A stretch of DNA of 13,684 nt, from NCBI GenBank assembly GCA_009929055.1, contig SABI01000040.1, positions 1 to 13,684 of the forward strand, written 5' to 3'. Numbering within the stretch: the stretch's first letter is position 1; every line of letters starts with the position of its first letter. This document shows positions 1-6,560 of the stretch, one piece after another. Origin of the DNA: Spirochaetia bacterium (lineage in GTDB: Bacteria; Spirochaetota; Spirochaetia; Sphaerochaetales; Sphaerochaetaceae). The notes under the pieces are model-generated. The model worked only from the letters and a program-made list of their open reading frames with translations. It had not been told where the DNA came from and searched no databases. The translations under genes and the position numbers were made by a program.

Positions 1-17
1 TTAACCACTATTTCCCC

Positions 18-47
18 TTGACTTATCCTCTTTGCTACTCCTAGTAT
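18..47 (+). promoter_or_regulatory. Candidate sigma70 promoter of the LacI-family gene
   Basis: A TTGACT -35 box at 18-23 and a TAGTAT -10 box at 42-47 are separated by 18 bases. The -10 box ends 30 bases before the ATG at 78, giving a leader of about 24 bases. TAGTAT is a weak -10 match, but the same hexamer appears in other candidate promoters of this window. Confidence 0.45.
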
Positions 48-77
48 TCTTATAGAGGCAAGGAGAACAAGATTGGG

Positions 78-1103
78 ATGAAATCTTCAATTAAAGAAGT
101 AGCATATTTAGCAGGAGTTTCAATAGCAACCGTTTCCTATGTACTTAATGGGACAAAAAAAGTACGACCGGAAACTGAAAAAAGAGTTTTAGATGCGGTA
201 AAAAAACTAAACTACCATGTTAACCCTTTAGCACGAAACCTCCGTAAGGGAGAGAGTAAGTTAATTGGATTTGTTGTGAGTGATTTCTCTAACTATTTCT
301 ATCAAGAAATTGCCCTCGGTCTTGAGGCCCAACTCGCTAAAGAGGGATATCGACTCATCCTAATGGACAGCAAAGAGCAAAAAGAAAATGAGATAGAAAA
401 TGTAAAAAATCTTCTCTCTGGAGCTATTGATGGACTTGTTATCGCTCCAACAACAGAAGATTGTTCATATCTACGGTTTTTGCTTTCAAACCACCCAATC
501 CCTGTCGCATTTGTTGACCGCCGACCAGAAGGTTTTGAAGGTGATGTAGTATTAGCTACAAATGAACAAGGAACCTATGATGCGATTAAAGTTCTTACCG
601 ACAAAGGACATAAAGATATTGCATTTCTTGGTTCTCGAATGGACTCAACAATGGAAGAACGATTAGTTGGGTATAAAAAAGGCTTACAGGATGCTGGAAT
701 AAGTGTGAATGCAAACTATATTCGTTTTGGAAATCATGAAAGCGTTTCACAACGATCATTGAGACATGGCCTCATGTATAATCATACGAGTGATCTTATT
801 TCTAACTACAAGATTACTGCTATTTTTTCAGCAAACAACTTAGCTACTGTAGGAGTATTTAGTTGTATTAAGGAATCAGGTGTAAAAGTTCCTCATGATA
901 TTGCTTTCATCACATTTGATGACTCTTTTTGGCTCACCATGACAAGTCCCGCTATTGCAGCTGTTGCTCAAAATCCAGAAGAAATGGGTCGAGTTGCAGG
1001 ACGACTCATCCTAGAAAGATTCAGCAATAGTCTCTCAACAAGGAAAGATTCTTATCAAGAGGTAAGAATTTCAACCCAGTTTATCGAAAGAAACTCAGTA
1101 TGA
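78..1103 (+). CDS. LacI/GalR-family transcriptional regulator
   Basis: The protein is a 341-residue cytoplasmic repressor of normal length for the family. Residues 4-24 form the LacI helix-turn-helix (IKEVAYLAGVS then ATVSYVLNG). The hinge helix follows around residues 49-57 (NPLARNLRKG). From residue 61 the protein reads as a periplasmic-binding-protein-like sensor domain, with a near-C-terminal stretch TFDDSFW...SPAIAAVAQNPEEMG that matches the family's conserved FDD...P...TV.QP..E.G pattern. An AGGAG motif lies about 12 bases before the ATG at 78, which gives the expected N-terminus. The short-chain dehydrogenase starts 89 bases downstream on the same strand, so I infer that the two are linked and that the effector is a sugar, polyol or related metabolite. 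The ligand cannot be read from the sequence. Regulation of itself or its neighbour may involve the 19-bp palindrome between them. Confidence 0.93.
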   Translation: MKSSIKEVAYLAGVSIATVSYVLNGTKKVRPETEKRVLDAVKKLNYHVNPLARNLRKGESKLIGFVVSDFSNYFYQEIALGLEAQLAKEGYRLILMDSKEQKENEIENVKNLLSGAIDGLVIAPTTEDCSYLRFLLSNHPIPVAFVDRRPEGFEGDVVLATNEQGTYDAIKVLTDKGHKDIAFLGSRMDSTMEERLVGYKKGLQDAGISVNANYIRFGNHESVSQRSLRHGLMYNHTSDLISNYKITAIFSANNLATVGVFSCIKESGVKVPHDIAFITFDDSFWLTMTSPAIAAVAQNPEEMGRVAGRLILERFSNSLSTRKDSYQEVRISTQFIERNSV

Positions 1104-1135
1104 ATTCAAAAGAAATAAAATGAAGAAGAGATATT

Positions 1136-1154
1136 AAAAGTAATCATTACTTTT
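1136..1154. promoter_or_regulatory. Perfect 19-bp palindrome between LacI and SDR genes
   Basis: AAAAGTAAT (1136-1144), a single C, and ATTACTTTT (1146-1154) form a perfect 9+1+9 inverted repeat. It lies 39 bases upstream of the dehydrogenase start. It may be an operator, or a weak hairpin with a five-T run (1151-1155). Classical LacI-family operators have an even dyad with a central CG, which this lacks, so assigning it to the upstream repressor is uncertain. Confidence 0.5.
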
Positions 1155-1192
1155 TAGCAATAGCAAATTAACTTAAAGAGGAGATCCTTACA

Positions 1193-1981
1193 ATGGACAA
1201 AGAAAGATTCTTAAAAAAGGTATGTATCGTTACTGGCGGCGCTGGAGAAATTGGAATTTCTACTGCAATACGATTAGCTCAAGAAGGGGCAGATATTGCA
1301 CTCGTTGACCTGAAAGGGATGGAGAAAGCAATAGAAAGGATAAAGAAAACAGGGGTTCGCTGTATTGGCTATACATGCAATGTGACCAATTATAGTGAGG
1401 TTGAAAAAACTGTAGCTGCAATTAGAGCTGATTTTTCACATATTGATATGCTCTTTAATAATGCTGGAATCCAGGGTGAATTTAGTCAAATCCACACCTA
1501 CCCGGTAGAGGACTTTCATAAAGTAATCGAAGTAAATCTCATCGGAGCTTTTCATGTACTCAGAGCAGTCTCTGCTGTTATGGTTGAACAAAAGTTTGGT
1601 GTCATAGTAAATACCGCGAGCATGGCTGGAGTTGGCGGACCTGTGAATATGGCAGCATATGGTGCTTCTAAATTTGCCCTCGTGGGTCTTACTCAAACAG
1701 CTTCAAAGGATTTAGCTCTCTATAATATTCGGGTAAACTCAATTAGCCCAGGATATATGGGGCCGGGATACATGTGGGACAGACAAGTTGATTTACAAGC
1801 CCTCGCTGGCTCTCAGTATTATGATAAAGATCGAAATGTTGTAGCAAAACAAATGGTGAGTGAAGTTCCACTACGAAGATATGGTTCCATTGATGAAATT
1901 CCAGGAACAGTTGCATACCTTATGAGTGATGATGCTTCGTTCATTACTGGGGTAAACATAAAGATCTCTGGCGGTATTTAA
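1193..1981 (+). CDS. Short-chain dehydrogenase/reductase (classical SDR, NAD-type)
   Basis: The 262-residue protein is a classical cytosolic SDR oxidoreductase. The Rossmann glycine motif is TGGAGEIG at residues 14-21, a variant in which Glu19 replaces the usual middle Gly. Asp39 at the end of the second strand favours NAD(H) over NADP(H). NNAG is at 89-92, Ser143 lies in the catalytic serine strand, and the Tyr156-x3-Lys160 (YGASK) catalytic pair is intact. The C-terminus (ITGVNIKISGGI) is the usual family ending. SD-like AGAGGAG sits about 10 bases before the ATG. Such enzymes next to LacI regulators often oxidise sugars, polyols or sugar acids. That is inference, and the substrate is unknown because the substrate loop (residues 187-222) is not diagnostic. 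Confidence 0.93.
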   Translation: MDKERFLKKVCIVTGGAGEIGISTAIRLAQEGADIALVDLKGMEKAIERIKKTGVRCIGYTCNVTNYSEVEKTVAAIRADFSHIDMLFNNAGIQGEFSQIHTYPVEDFHKVIEVNLIGAFHVLRAVSAVMVEQKFGVIVNTASMAGVGGPVNMAAYGASKFALVGLTQTASKDLALYNIRVNSISPGYMGPGYMWDRQVDLQALAGSQYYDKDRNVVAKQMVSEVPLRRYGSIDEIPGTVAYLMSDDASFITGVNIKISGGI

Positions 1982-2001
1982 GATAGAAATGAGGTGCTAC
2001 T

Positions 2002-2032
2002 AATCCATCTTTTTTCTAAAAAAAGGTGGGTT
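2002..2032 (+). terminator. Stem-loop downstream of the SDR gene, possible terminator
   Basis: AATCCATCTTTTTT (2002-2015) can pair with AAAAAAGGTGGGTT (2019-2032) across a CTA loop, a 14-bp stem. Its two G-U pairs form only in a plus-strand transcript and become A-C mismatches on the minus strand, so it belongs to plus-strand transcripts, i.e. the dehydrogenase mRNA. Only TTT and then mixed sequence follows, so it lacks a proper U-tract. Confidence 0.45.
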
Positions 2033-2079
2033 TAGTTACTGATGGGAAAAATAGATTCTTCATAGATGTATTTTTAAGC

Positions 2080-2119
2080 CTCAAGAGGGAAATAAGTTGT
2101 ACGCTATCTCCCTTTTGAG
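2080..2119 (+). repeat. Inverted repeat in the convergent SDR/HAD gap
   Basis: CTCAAGAGGGA (2080-2090) pairs with TCCCTTTTGAG (2109-2119), 11 bp with one G-U pair and an 18-base loop. It sits just beyond the 3' end of the HAD gene. It could act as a second transcription stop or 3' stabiliser between convergent genes, but no U-tract follows on either strand. Confidence 0.35.
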
Positions 2120-2134
2120 AGATTGGTTATTGTG

Positions 2135-2782
2135 CTATAGGTACCTTAATAACTGTTCTTCTTTATCAATAGTCCCGAGAACGCGGGGCGCTATCTCAAG
2201 TATATGTCCTTTTTGGAAGCCAAACCCCCAGTCAACTGCAACAAAATCTACCCCTACACTAAGTGCTCCATCTAAATCATGAGGAGTATCTCCTACCATG
2301 ATAACTTTAGAAGTATCCTCTATGTGAAGATCTTCTAAAGCGAGCTCAATTATATCTGCTTTTGACAACAACAATTCTGTACTAGAACCTCTAATAGTAT
2401 CAAAATAATTGAATAGCCCCTTATTTTTAAGTATTTCGATAGCTACATCTTCATGCTTTAATGTTGCAACTCCAAGGGAGATATTTCTTGTTTTTAAAGT
2501 AGTGAGAAGATCTACGATTCCAGGATATACTTCTCCTAGATACATATTTCCTTTAGCATACTCTTTTCTATAGATATCACAAGCCGGAAGAATCAGTTCT
2601 TCATCAAGGCCACATGCAACTCTAAAGCATACTGCTAGAGGAGGCCCCACAAACTTTCTTAATTGAGCATCACTCAACTCTTCATACCCAAGCTCTCTCA
2701 TAGTGTAATTTGCTGTAGCAAATATTCCTTTTGAAGTATCTACTAACGTTCCATCTAAATCAAAAATAATCGTGTTATGCAT
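2135..2782 (-). CDS. HAD-superfamily hydrolase (phosphoglycolate phosphatase-like)
   Basis: The 215-residue cytosolic phosphatase belongs to the Gph/PpaX-like group. HAD motif I is FDLDGT with nucleophile Asp8 and acid/base Asp10. A helical cap covers about residues 15-85. Motif II is Thr107 (VATLK), motif III is Lys141 (LLSKADI), and motif IV is GDTPHD at 164-169, which supplies the Mg2+-binding Asp165 and Asp169. The sequence supports a Mg2+-dependent phosphomonoesterase but not a specific substrate. It follows the membrane-protein gene (2801-3295) by 18 bases on the same strand and is probably co-transcribed. The ATG has no SD in front of it. Instead the strand reads TACCTCCT directly before the ATG, resembling the anti-SD of 16S rRNA, so translation may depend on coupling to the upstream gene. 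Confidence 0.92.
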   Translation of the reverse strand: MHNTIIFDLDGTLVDTSKGIFATANYTMRELGYEELSDAQLRKFVGPPLAVCFRVACGLDEELILPACDIYRKEYAKGNMYLGEVYPGIVDLLTTLKTRNISLGVATLKHEDVAIEILKNKGLFNYFDTIRGSSTELLLSKADIIELALEDLHIEDTSKVIMVGDTPHDLDGALSVGVDFVAVDWGFGFQKGHILEIAPRVLGTIDKEEQLLRYL

Positions 2783-2800
2783 AGGAGGTACTGTAGGACA

Positions 2801-3295
2801 TTATCTTATTTTTCTCAAGGTATTAACCCCTTTTACCCCAATAATGAGGCAAGCGATAAGTAAACATAAGAATTTAATATTTGTTGAAATACTTGCAAGG
2901 AGCAAGACTTCTTTTTCAATTACTGCATGATTAAGAAAATATAAAGAACATCCATTTTCTATAATATCGCCAACACCACTAAGGGTAGCAAAGAGTCCGA
3001 GGAGAAAAGAAGAGGGAAAGAATGAGATAAGAAGTGGGTAAAAAAAACTTACAAAAAGGGAATCGATAAAAAATTGGATATAATATGGAGATAATTGAGT
3101 TTGAGGAAGAAGAGATATAGCATGGGCAACTTTATCAGGGGTAGAGATAAAGATAAGGTCTATAAGGGCAGAAGAGTCTATATCCAAGGTGAAAATAAGT
3201 TTGGTGAGCATGAGAATATAGAGAAATAACGAAATCCCTATAGCAATATATTGTTCCTTGCTCATTCGTGTGATTAAAGATGACCTTCTCTCCAT
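2801..3295 (-). CDS. Membrane protein of unknown function, four predicted helices
   Basis: I do not recognise this family. The 164-residue protein begins with a basic N-terminus (MERRSSLITR). Hydrophobic segments lie around residues 16-37, 71-92, 95-120 and 139-155, and the protein ends in a basic tail (NTLRKIR). A polar patch, GDIIEN at 109-114, sits within the third hydrophobic segment and is the most motif-like feature, with charged residues in or beside the membrane. The loop between helices 1 and 2 (about residues 38-70) carries DKVAHAIS. I chose the start at 3295 because AAAGGAGG lies 7 bases before it. An upstream in-frame ATG at 3355 would translate that SD as protein. The gene is first in a probable two-gene unit with the HAD hydrolase and is divergent from the FAH-family gene. 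It is probably an inner-membrane protein. Confidence 0.75.
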   Translation of the reverse strand: MERRSSLITRMSKEQYIAIGISLFLYILMLTKLIFTLDIDSSALIDLIFISTPDKVAHAISLLPQTQLSPYYIQFFIDSLFVSFFYPLLISFFPSSFLLGLFATLSGVGDIIENGCSLYFLNHAVIEKEVLLLASISTNIKFLCLLIACLIIGVKGVNTLRKIR

Positions 3296-3302
3296 TTTTT
3301 TT

Positions 3303-3310
3303 CCTCCTTT
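3303..3310 (-). promoter_or_regulatory. Strong Shine-Dalgarno site fixing the membrane-protein start
   Basis: On the minus strand this reads AAAGGAGG, seven bases before the ATG at 3295. It rules out the longer reading from 3355, which would place this site inside the coding sequence. Confidence 0.85.
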
Positions 3311-3366
3311 TTGCACTAAAAGAATACTAGAGGAGGAGTATTTCCTCTTCCCCATTTTCTCTTTAA

Positions 3367-3375
3367 TGGTATACT
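3367..3375 (+). promoter_or_regulatory. Extended -10 promoter of the FAH-family gene
   Basis: TGGTATACT is a TGN-extended -10 element (TATACT at 3370-3375), 25 bases before the ATG at 3401. No good -35 box is visible, as is usual for extended -10 promoters. It lies inside the palindrome ATGGTA-TAC-TACCAT (3366-3380). Confidence 0.5.
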
Positions 3376-3379
3376 ACCA
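3371..3379 (-). promoter_or_regulatory. Candidate extended -10 promoter for the minus-strand membrane-protein/HAD unit
   Basis: Read on the minus strand this is TGGTAGTAT, a TGN-extended -10 with TAGTAT, about 75 bases upstream of the start at 3295. It overlaps the plus-strand promoter of the divergent gene almost completely. The same TATGGTAGTAT string occurs before the ThpR gene at 10385-10395. Confidence 0.35.
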
Positions 3380-3400
3380 TAGCTGTAAGAGAGGTGTGTA

Positions 3401-4156
3401 ATGAAATATGTTCGTTTTAAAATAGATGAAGAAGTTAAGTATGGAATAATTAAGGGTGAACAAGTATGGCTTCTCACTCACTCTTTTCTTGAAGATTATG
3501 AAGTAACTAATCAATCCTACTTATTAAGTGAAGTAACACCTCTTTCCCCTACTCTCCCTTCTAAGGCTGTCTGTGTTGGCCTTAATTATGCAGATCATGC
3601 CATGGAGATGAATATCCCTATCCCATCAACTCCTATTCTCTTTATGAAACCATCTAGCTCCACTATTGGACCCGATGAAGCTATTGTCCACCCGACATTA
3701 TCAAAAAGGGTCGATTATGAGGGAGAACTCGCTATTGTTATCAAAAAAGAGGCGTATCAAGTACCTCTTGAAGAGGTAGGAGAGTATATCCTTGGTTACA
3801 CATGTGCTAATGATGTAACTGCTCGAGATTTGCAAAAGAGTGATGGACAGTGGACAGTTGCCAAAGGGTTCGATACCTTCATGCCCCTTGGTCCTATTGT
3901 GAGTGATGAAGTTGACCCAACCATCCTTAGTATAAAAACTTCTCTAAATGGAAAAGTAGTACAACAAAGTAATACAAAACACTTGATTTTCTCTGCCCAT
4001 TATCTTGTTTCATATATCTCTTCCATTATGACTCTCTACCCTGGAGATGTGATTCTCACAGGAACCCCAGGGGGAATTGGAAAGATGGAAATAGGGGATA
4101 AGGTGACAGTTGAGATAGAAGGAATTGGATCTCTTACCAATACCCTCCACTTATAA
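3401..4156 (+). CDS. Fumarylacetoacetate hydrolase (FAH) family protein
   Basis: The 251-residue cytosolic enzyme has a short N-terminal region and a FAH catalytic domain from about residue 53. CVGLNYADHAMEM (residues 58-70) supplies the conserved His66. Metal ligands are Glu107 and Glu109 in DYEGEL and Asp138 in CANDVTARD. Lys155 lies in AKGFDTF, and GDVILTGTPGGIG (215-227) is the family's C-terminal signature. Known relatives act on 2-oxo acids or 1,3-diketones: fumarylpyruvate hydrolases, 2-hydroxyhepta-2,4-diene-1,7-dioate isomerases, and FAHD1-type oxaloacetate decarboxylases or tautomerases. The exact reaction cannot be decided here. No other aromatic-degradation gene is nearby, which makes a house-cleaning oxaloacetate or acylpyruvate role more likely than a catabolic pathway role. 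AAGAGAGG lies 6 bases before the ATG. Confidence 0.93.
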   Translation: MKYVRFKIDEEVKYGIIKGEQVWLLTHSFLEDYEVTNQSYLLSEVTPLSPTLPSKAVCVGLNYADHAMEMNIPIPSTPILFMKPSSSTIGPDEAIVHPTLSKRVDYEGELAIVIKKEAYQVPLEEVGEYILGYTCANDVTARDLQKSDGQWTVAKGFDTFMPLGPIVSDEVDPTILSIKTSLNGKVVQQSNTKHLIFSAHYLVSYISSIMTLYPGDVILTGTPGGIGKMEIGDKVTVEIEGIGSLTNTLHL

Positions 4157-4311
4157 ACTAATTTTATATCACTACTGCTAACACTAATTCTTCTCATTTT
4201 TTAAGAACTAAGAGTTTCTTTTCTGTTGCTTGGAATAATTTATCACACAATAATACTATTTTAGATAAAATAGAGTTTACCCATTCCTCTTTTTCTGCAA
4301 TAGTCTTTTGT

Positions 4312-5232
4312 ATGGAACTCATATTAGGTCAAACCCTCGCCCTCTTCACAGCGTTGTGCTTTGCACAAAACTCTTTGATTTATGCTCACGTTGGAGCAAT
4401 TGTCAGCTCTTCCACCACAGCCCATATCAGACTATGGATTGCTGTCCCGTTAATTCTTGTCATTCATCTCATTTTTCAGGGGACACTGGTCCCTATTGGG
4501 GTTGCTTTTCAATCATGGGTATTTATTGGATTAAGCGGTGTGTTAGGGTTTTGTATAGCTGATTTATTTATCTTTAGTGCTCTTGTAAAAATAGGAGCTA
4601 GGCAAACTATGGTTATTATGACCACAAGTCCCATTTTTTCTACCATATTTGCTTATCTAATCGAAGGGGAAGTGATTACTGCTTGGCAAGCCTTTGGTAT
4701 GACCATCACCCTTCTAGGAGTAGCTTGGGTTATTCTTGTTGACAGAAACAAGAAAGCAACCGCTAATAAAAAGAATATTCAAGCAGGAGTTGCTTTTGCA
4801 ATTCTCGGGGCCCTCACTCAAGCAGGGGCAATGGTGTTAGCAAAAAAAGGGATGGCAGGAAGTGTTCACCCTATCTCTGCAAATGTAATTAGGTTGCTAT
4901 TTGGTCTAATTTCTTTAATTATATTTACTGCCATAAAAAAATCTTTTTTCTCAGATTTTAAATTATTTATGAATAGGGGAAACAGAAAAGTACTCATCCT
5001 TATTATTCTAGCTGCTATTGTTGGACCAGTTCTTGGTATTATACTTAATCTTTGGGCTCTCAGTATTGCTCCAGTTGGCATTGTAACAACCTTGTCGCAA
5101 ATGACGCCTGTCCTTTTATTACCTTTAGAAAAATTTGTCCTCAAGCGCTATGTAAGTCCTTTAGCAACAGTAGGAACTTTTATTGCTGTGTTAGGAACAG
5201 TTCTTCTCTTTATTTCACCAGCTTCTTTCTAG
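4312..5232 (+). CDS. EamA-family (DMT superfamily) membrane transporter
   Basis: The 306-residue inner-membrane protein has the two-EamA-repeat, ten-helix layout of drug/metabolite transporters. The first repeat covers about residues 5-143 and the second about 157-302. They are joined by a basic cytoplasmic linker (DRNKKATANKKN). Near the end of each repeat is the usual motif: TTSPIFSTIFAYLIEGE (residues 104-120) and QMTPVLLLPLEKFVL in the second. Family members export amino acids, metabolites or drugs, and the substrate is unknown. The ATG at 4312 sits right at the first helix and is the only sensible start, yet no SD-like purine run precedes it (ttctgcaatagtcttttgt). The 155-base gap upstream contains no other gene and only AT-rich sequence with the short palindrome ATTTTAGATAAAAT (4258-4271). 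Confidence 0.9.
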   Translation: MELILGQTLALFTALCFAQNSLIYAHVGAIVSSSTTAHIRLWIAVPLILVIHLIFQGTLVPIGVAFQSWVFIGLSGVLGFCIADLFIFSALVKIGARQTMVIMTTSPIFSTIFAYLIEGEVITAWQAFGMTITLLGVAWVILVDRNKKATANKKNIQAGVAFAILGALTQAGAMVLAKKGMAGSVHPISANVIRLLFGLISLIIFTAIKKSFFSDFKLFMNRGNRKVLILIILAAIVGPVLGIILNLWALSIAPVGIVTTLSQMTPVLLLPLEKFVLKRYVSPLATVGTFIAVLGTVLLFISPASF

Positions 5233-5239
5233 GACTTTA

Positions 5240-5268
5240 TGGACAAAACAGTAGCTATGCCTTACTAT
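5240..5268 (+). promoter_or_regulatory. Candidate sigma70 promoter of the tandem NDK gene
   Basis: TGGACA (5240-5245) and TACTAT (5263-5268) are separated by 17 bases. The -10 box ends 30 bases before the ATG at 5299. The promoter begins 8 bases after the stop of the upstream transporter, so the NDK gene can be transcribed independently. Confidence 0.5.
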
Positions 5269-5298
5269 ATCAATAATCGTAATTGAGGAGTATTTTGT

Positions 5299-6492
5299 AT
5301 GGATTATGAACTCTCATATGTATTAGTGAGCCCTTATACTGTTGCAAAAAGTCGTATTGGTGGCGTCCTTTCTCGACTGTTAACACGGGTAGATTTAGAA
5401 TTGGTGGGAGCTCAAATATTTTTAGCTGATAATCAATTTGCAAAAGAGTATGCTGCAATATTAAGTGGGCAAGTAGATCCACTGAACACTTCTGCTTCTT
5501 CTTTGTTAAGTGATTATGTTCTTCGTAACATTGCTCCTAGTGGAAAAAGAGAGCATAGAACACTCCTCCTTCTTTTTAGAGGCCCTCACGCTTGTAAGAA
5601 ACTTAGTGATTTCTGTGGGGCCCTTTATGCAGAAAACAGGGGAATTGAGTCCCTTACAGGAGAGACTATCAGAGATACCTATGCTGATTTAATAGTAGAC
5701 AGAGAAACTGGAAAAGTTACCTATTTTGAACCAGCAGTTCTTACCCCTAGAAATCATGTAAATGCACTTAAGACTCTCAGGCTCTTAGAGTCTTGGCTTC
5801 CTGGCAGGCCAAATATAGTCGAAAATGTTACCTATGATAACCCAGAATCTATTGAAAGAACTCTTGTCATTATTAAACCTGAAAACTGGAACTTTGCCTC
5901 TTCAAGACCGGGGACTATTATCGACATCTTTGCTCGAACTGGCTTACGAATAGTTGGGATGAAAGTACACAGAATGAGTGTAGCAGAAGCTCTTGAGTTC
6001 TATGCTCCTGTAAAGGAAGCTCTAGTTGAAAGACTCTCATCTCCTATTGGAAAACAAGCAAAAGAGTTATTACAGGGAGAATTTGGAATACACCTTAGTG
6101 AAAAAGCTGAGAAAAAACTTATCGAAAGCTTTGGCCATGAGTATGCTGATGACCAATTCGAACAAATAATTCAATTTATGGCTGGAACTCGAATTTCTGA
6201 ATGTCCATTAGAAAAGATGGAACAACCTGGCGCAATTAAAGTCATGATCTTAGTCTATGAAGGTGAAGATGCTGTAAAGAAAATTAGAGATGTTCTTGGC
6301 CCAACAGATCCTCTTAAAGCCCCAGTAGGGACAGTAAGAAGAGAATTTGGAAGCAATATTATGGTTAATAGTGCCCACGCTTCTGCAACTCTTGAGAATG
6401 CAAGGCGAGAAATGAATGTGATTAGTGTCCATCAAAACGCTTGTAGCGAGATTATTCACTCATATCTAACACTTCACGATTCTTACGCCTAA
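5299..6492 (+). CDS. Tandem nucleoside diphosphate kinase: inactive N-domain fused to a catalytic NDK domain
   Basis: At 397 residues this is more than twice the usual ~140-150 of NDK. Residues 5-165 align with NDK (VLVSPYTVAKSRIG resembling IIKPNAVAKNVIG; GETIRDTYADL resembling GTLRADYADSL), but the catalytic Lys is Ser11 and there is no histidine after Arg125. Residues 186-380 form a second NDK domain. Lys193 (IIKP), Tyr235, Arg330, Thr336, Arg347, Asn357, the phosphohistidine candidate His360 and Glu371 match E. coli Lys11, Tyr51, Arg87, Thr93, Arg104, Asn114, His117 and Glu128, and the spacing from Arg330 to Glu371 is exact. About 43 extra residues lie between Tyr235 and FMAGTR, and about 16 more before LVYEGEDAV. 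The expected role is NTP/NDP phosphate exchange in the cytoplasm. The first domain may be structural or regulatory. GAGGAG lies 8 bases before the ATG. Confidence 0.88.
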   Translation: MDYELSYVLVSPYTVAKSRIGGVLSRLLTRVDLELVGAQIFLADNQFAKEYAAILSGQVDPLNTSASSLLSDYVLRNIAPSGKREHRTLLLLFRGPHACKKLSDFCGALYAENRGIESLTGETIRDTYADLIVDRETGKVTYFEPAVLTPRNHVNALKTLRLLESWLPGRPNIVENVTYDNPESIERTLVIIKPENWNFASSRPGTIIDIFARTGLRIVGMKVHRMSVAEALEFYAPVKEALVERLSSPIGKQAKELLQGEFGIHLSEKAEKKLIESFGHEYADDQFEQIIQFMAGTRISECPLEKMEQPGAIKVMILVYEGEDAVKKIRDVLGPTDPLKAPVGTVRREFGSNIMVNSAHASATLENARREMNVISVHQNACSEIIHSYLTLHDSYA

Positions 6493-6512
6493 GAAGCCCA
6501 TTCCCCCATCCA

Positions 6513-6540
6513 TTGACTCACACTTTTAAGGTGGTACAAT
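6513..6540 (+). promoter_or_regulatory. Sigma70 promoter of the GyrI-like gene
   Basis: TTGACT (6513-6518) and TACAAT (6535-6540) are separated by 16 bases. The -10 ends only 20 bases before the ATG at 6561, so the transcript would start near 6547, at or just before the SD run AGGGGG (6547-6552). Confidence 0.65.
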
Positions 6541-6560
6541 GGATATAGGGGGAAAAAGAA

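Noticed and set aside
2783..2790. AGGAGGTA on the plus strand, looking like a plus-strand SD
   Set aside because: No start codon or open frame follows it at usable distance on the plus strand.
3296..3355. Longer start (3355) for the minus-strand membrane protein
   Set aside because: It would translate the strong SD AAAGGAGG as coding sequence and add a lysine/serine-rich leader. The ATG at 3295 has perfect SD spacing.
4190..4240. Possible terminator after the FAH-family gene (AAGAAC...GTTTCTT)
   Set aside because: The stem is short, AT-rich and bulged, and the T-run is interrupted. It is not better than chance.
4308..4562. 84-codon plus-strand frame overlapping the EamA gene start
   Set aside because: It is rich in Cys/His/Ser with no membrane pattern, and out of frame with a clear transporter. 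It is a shadow.
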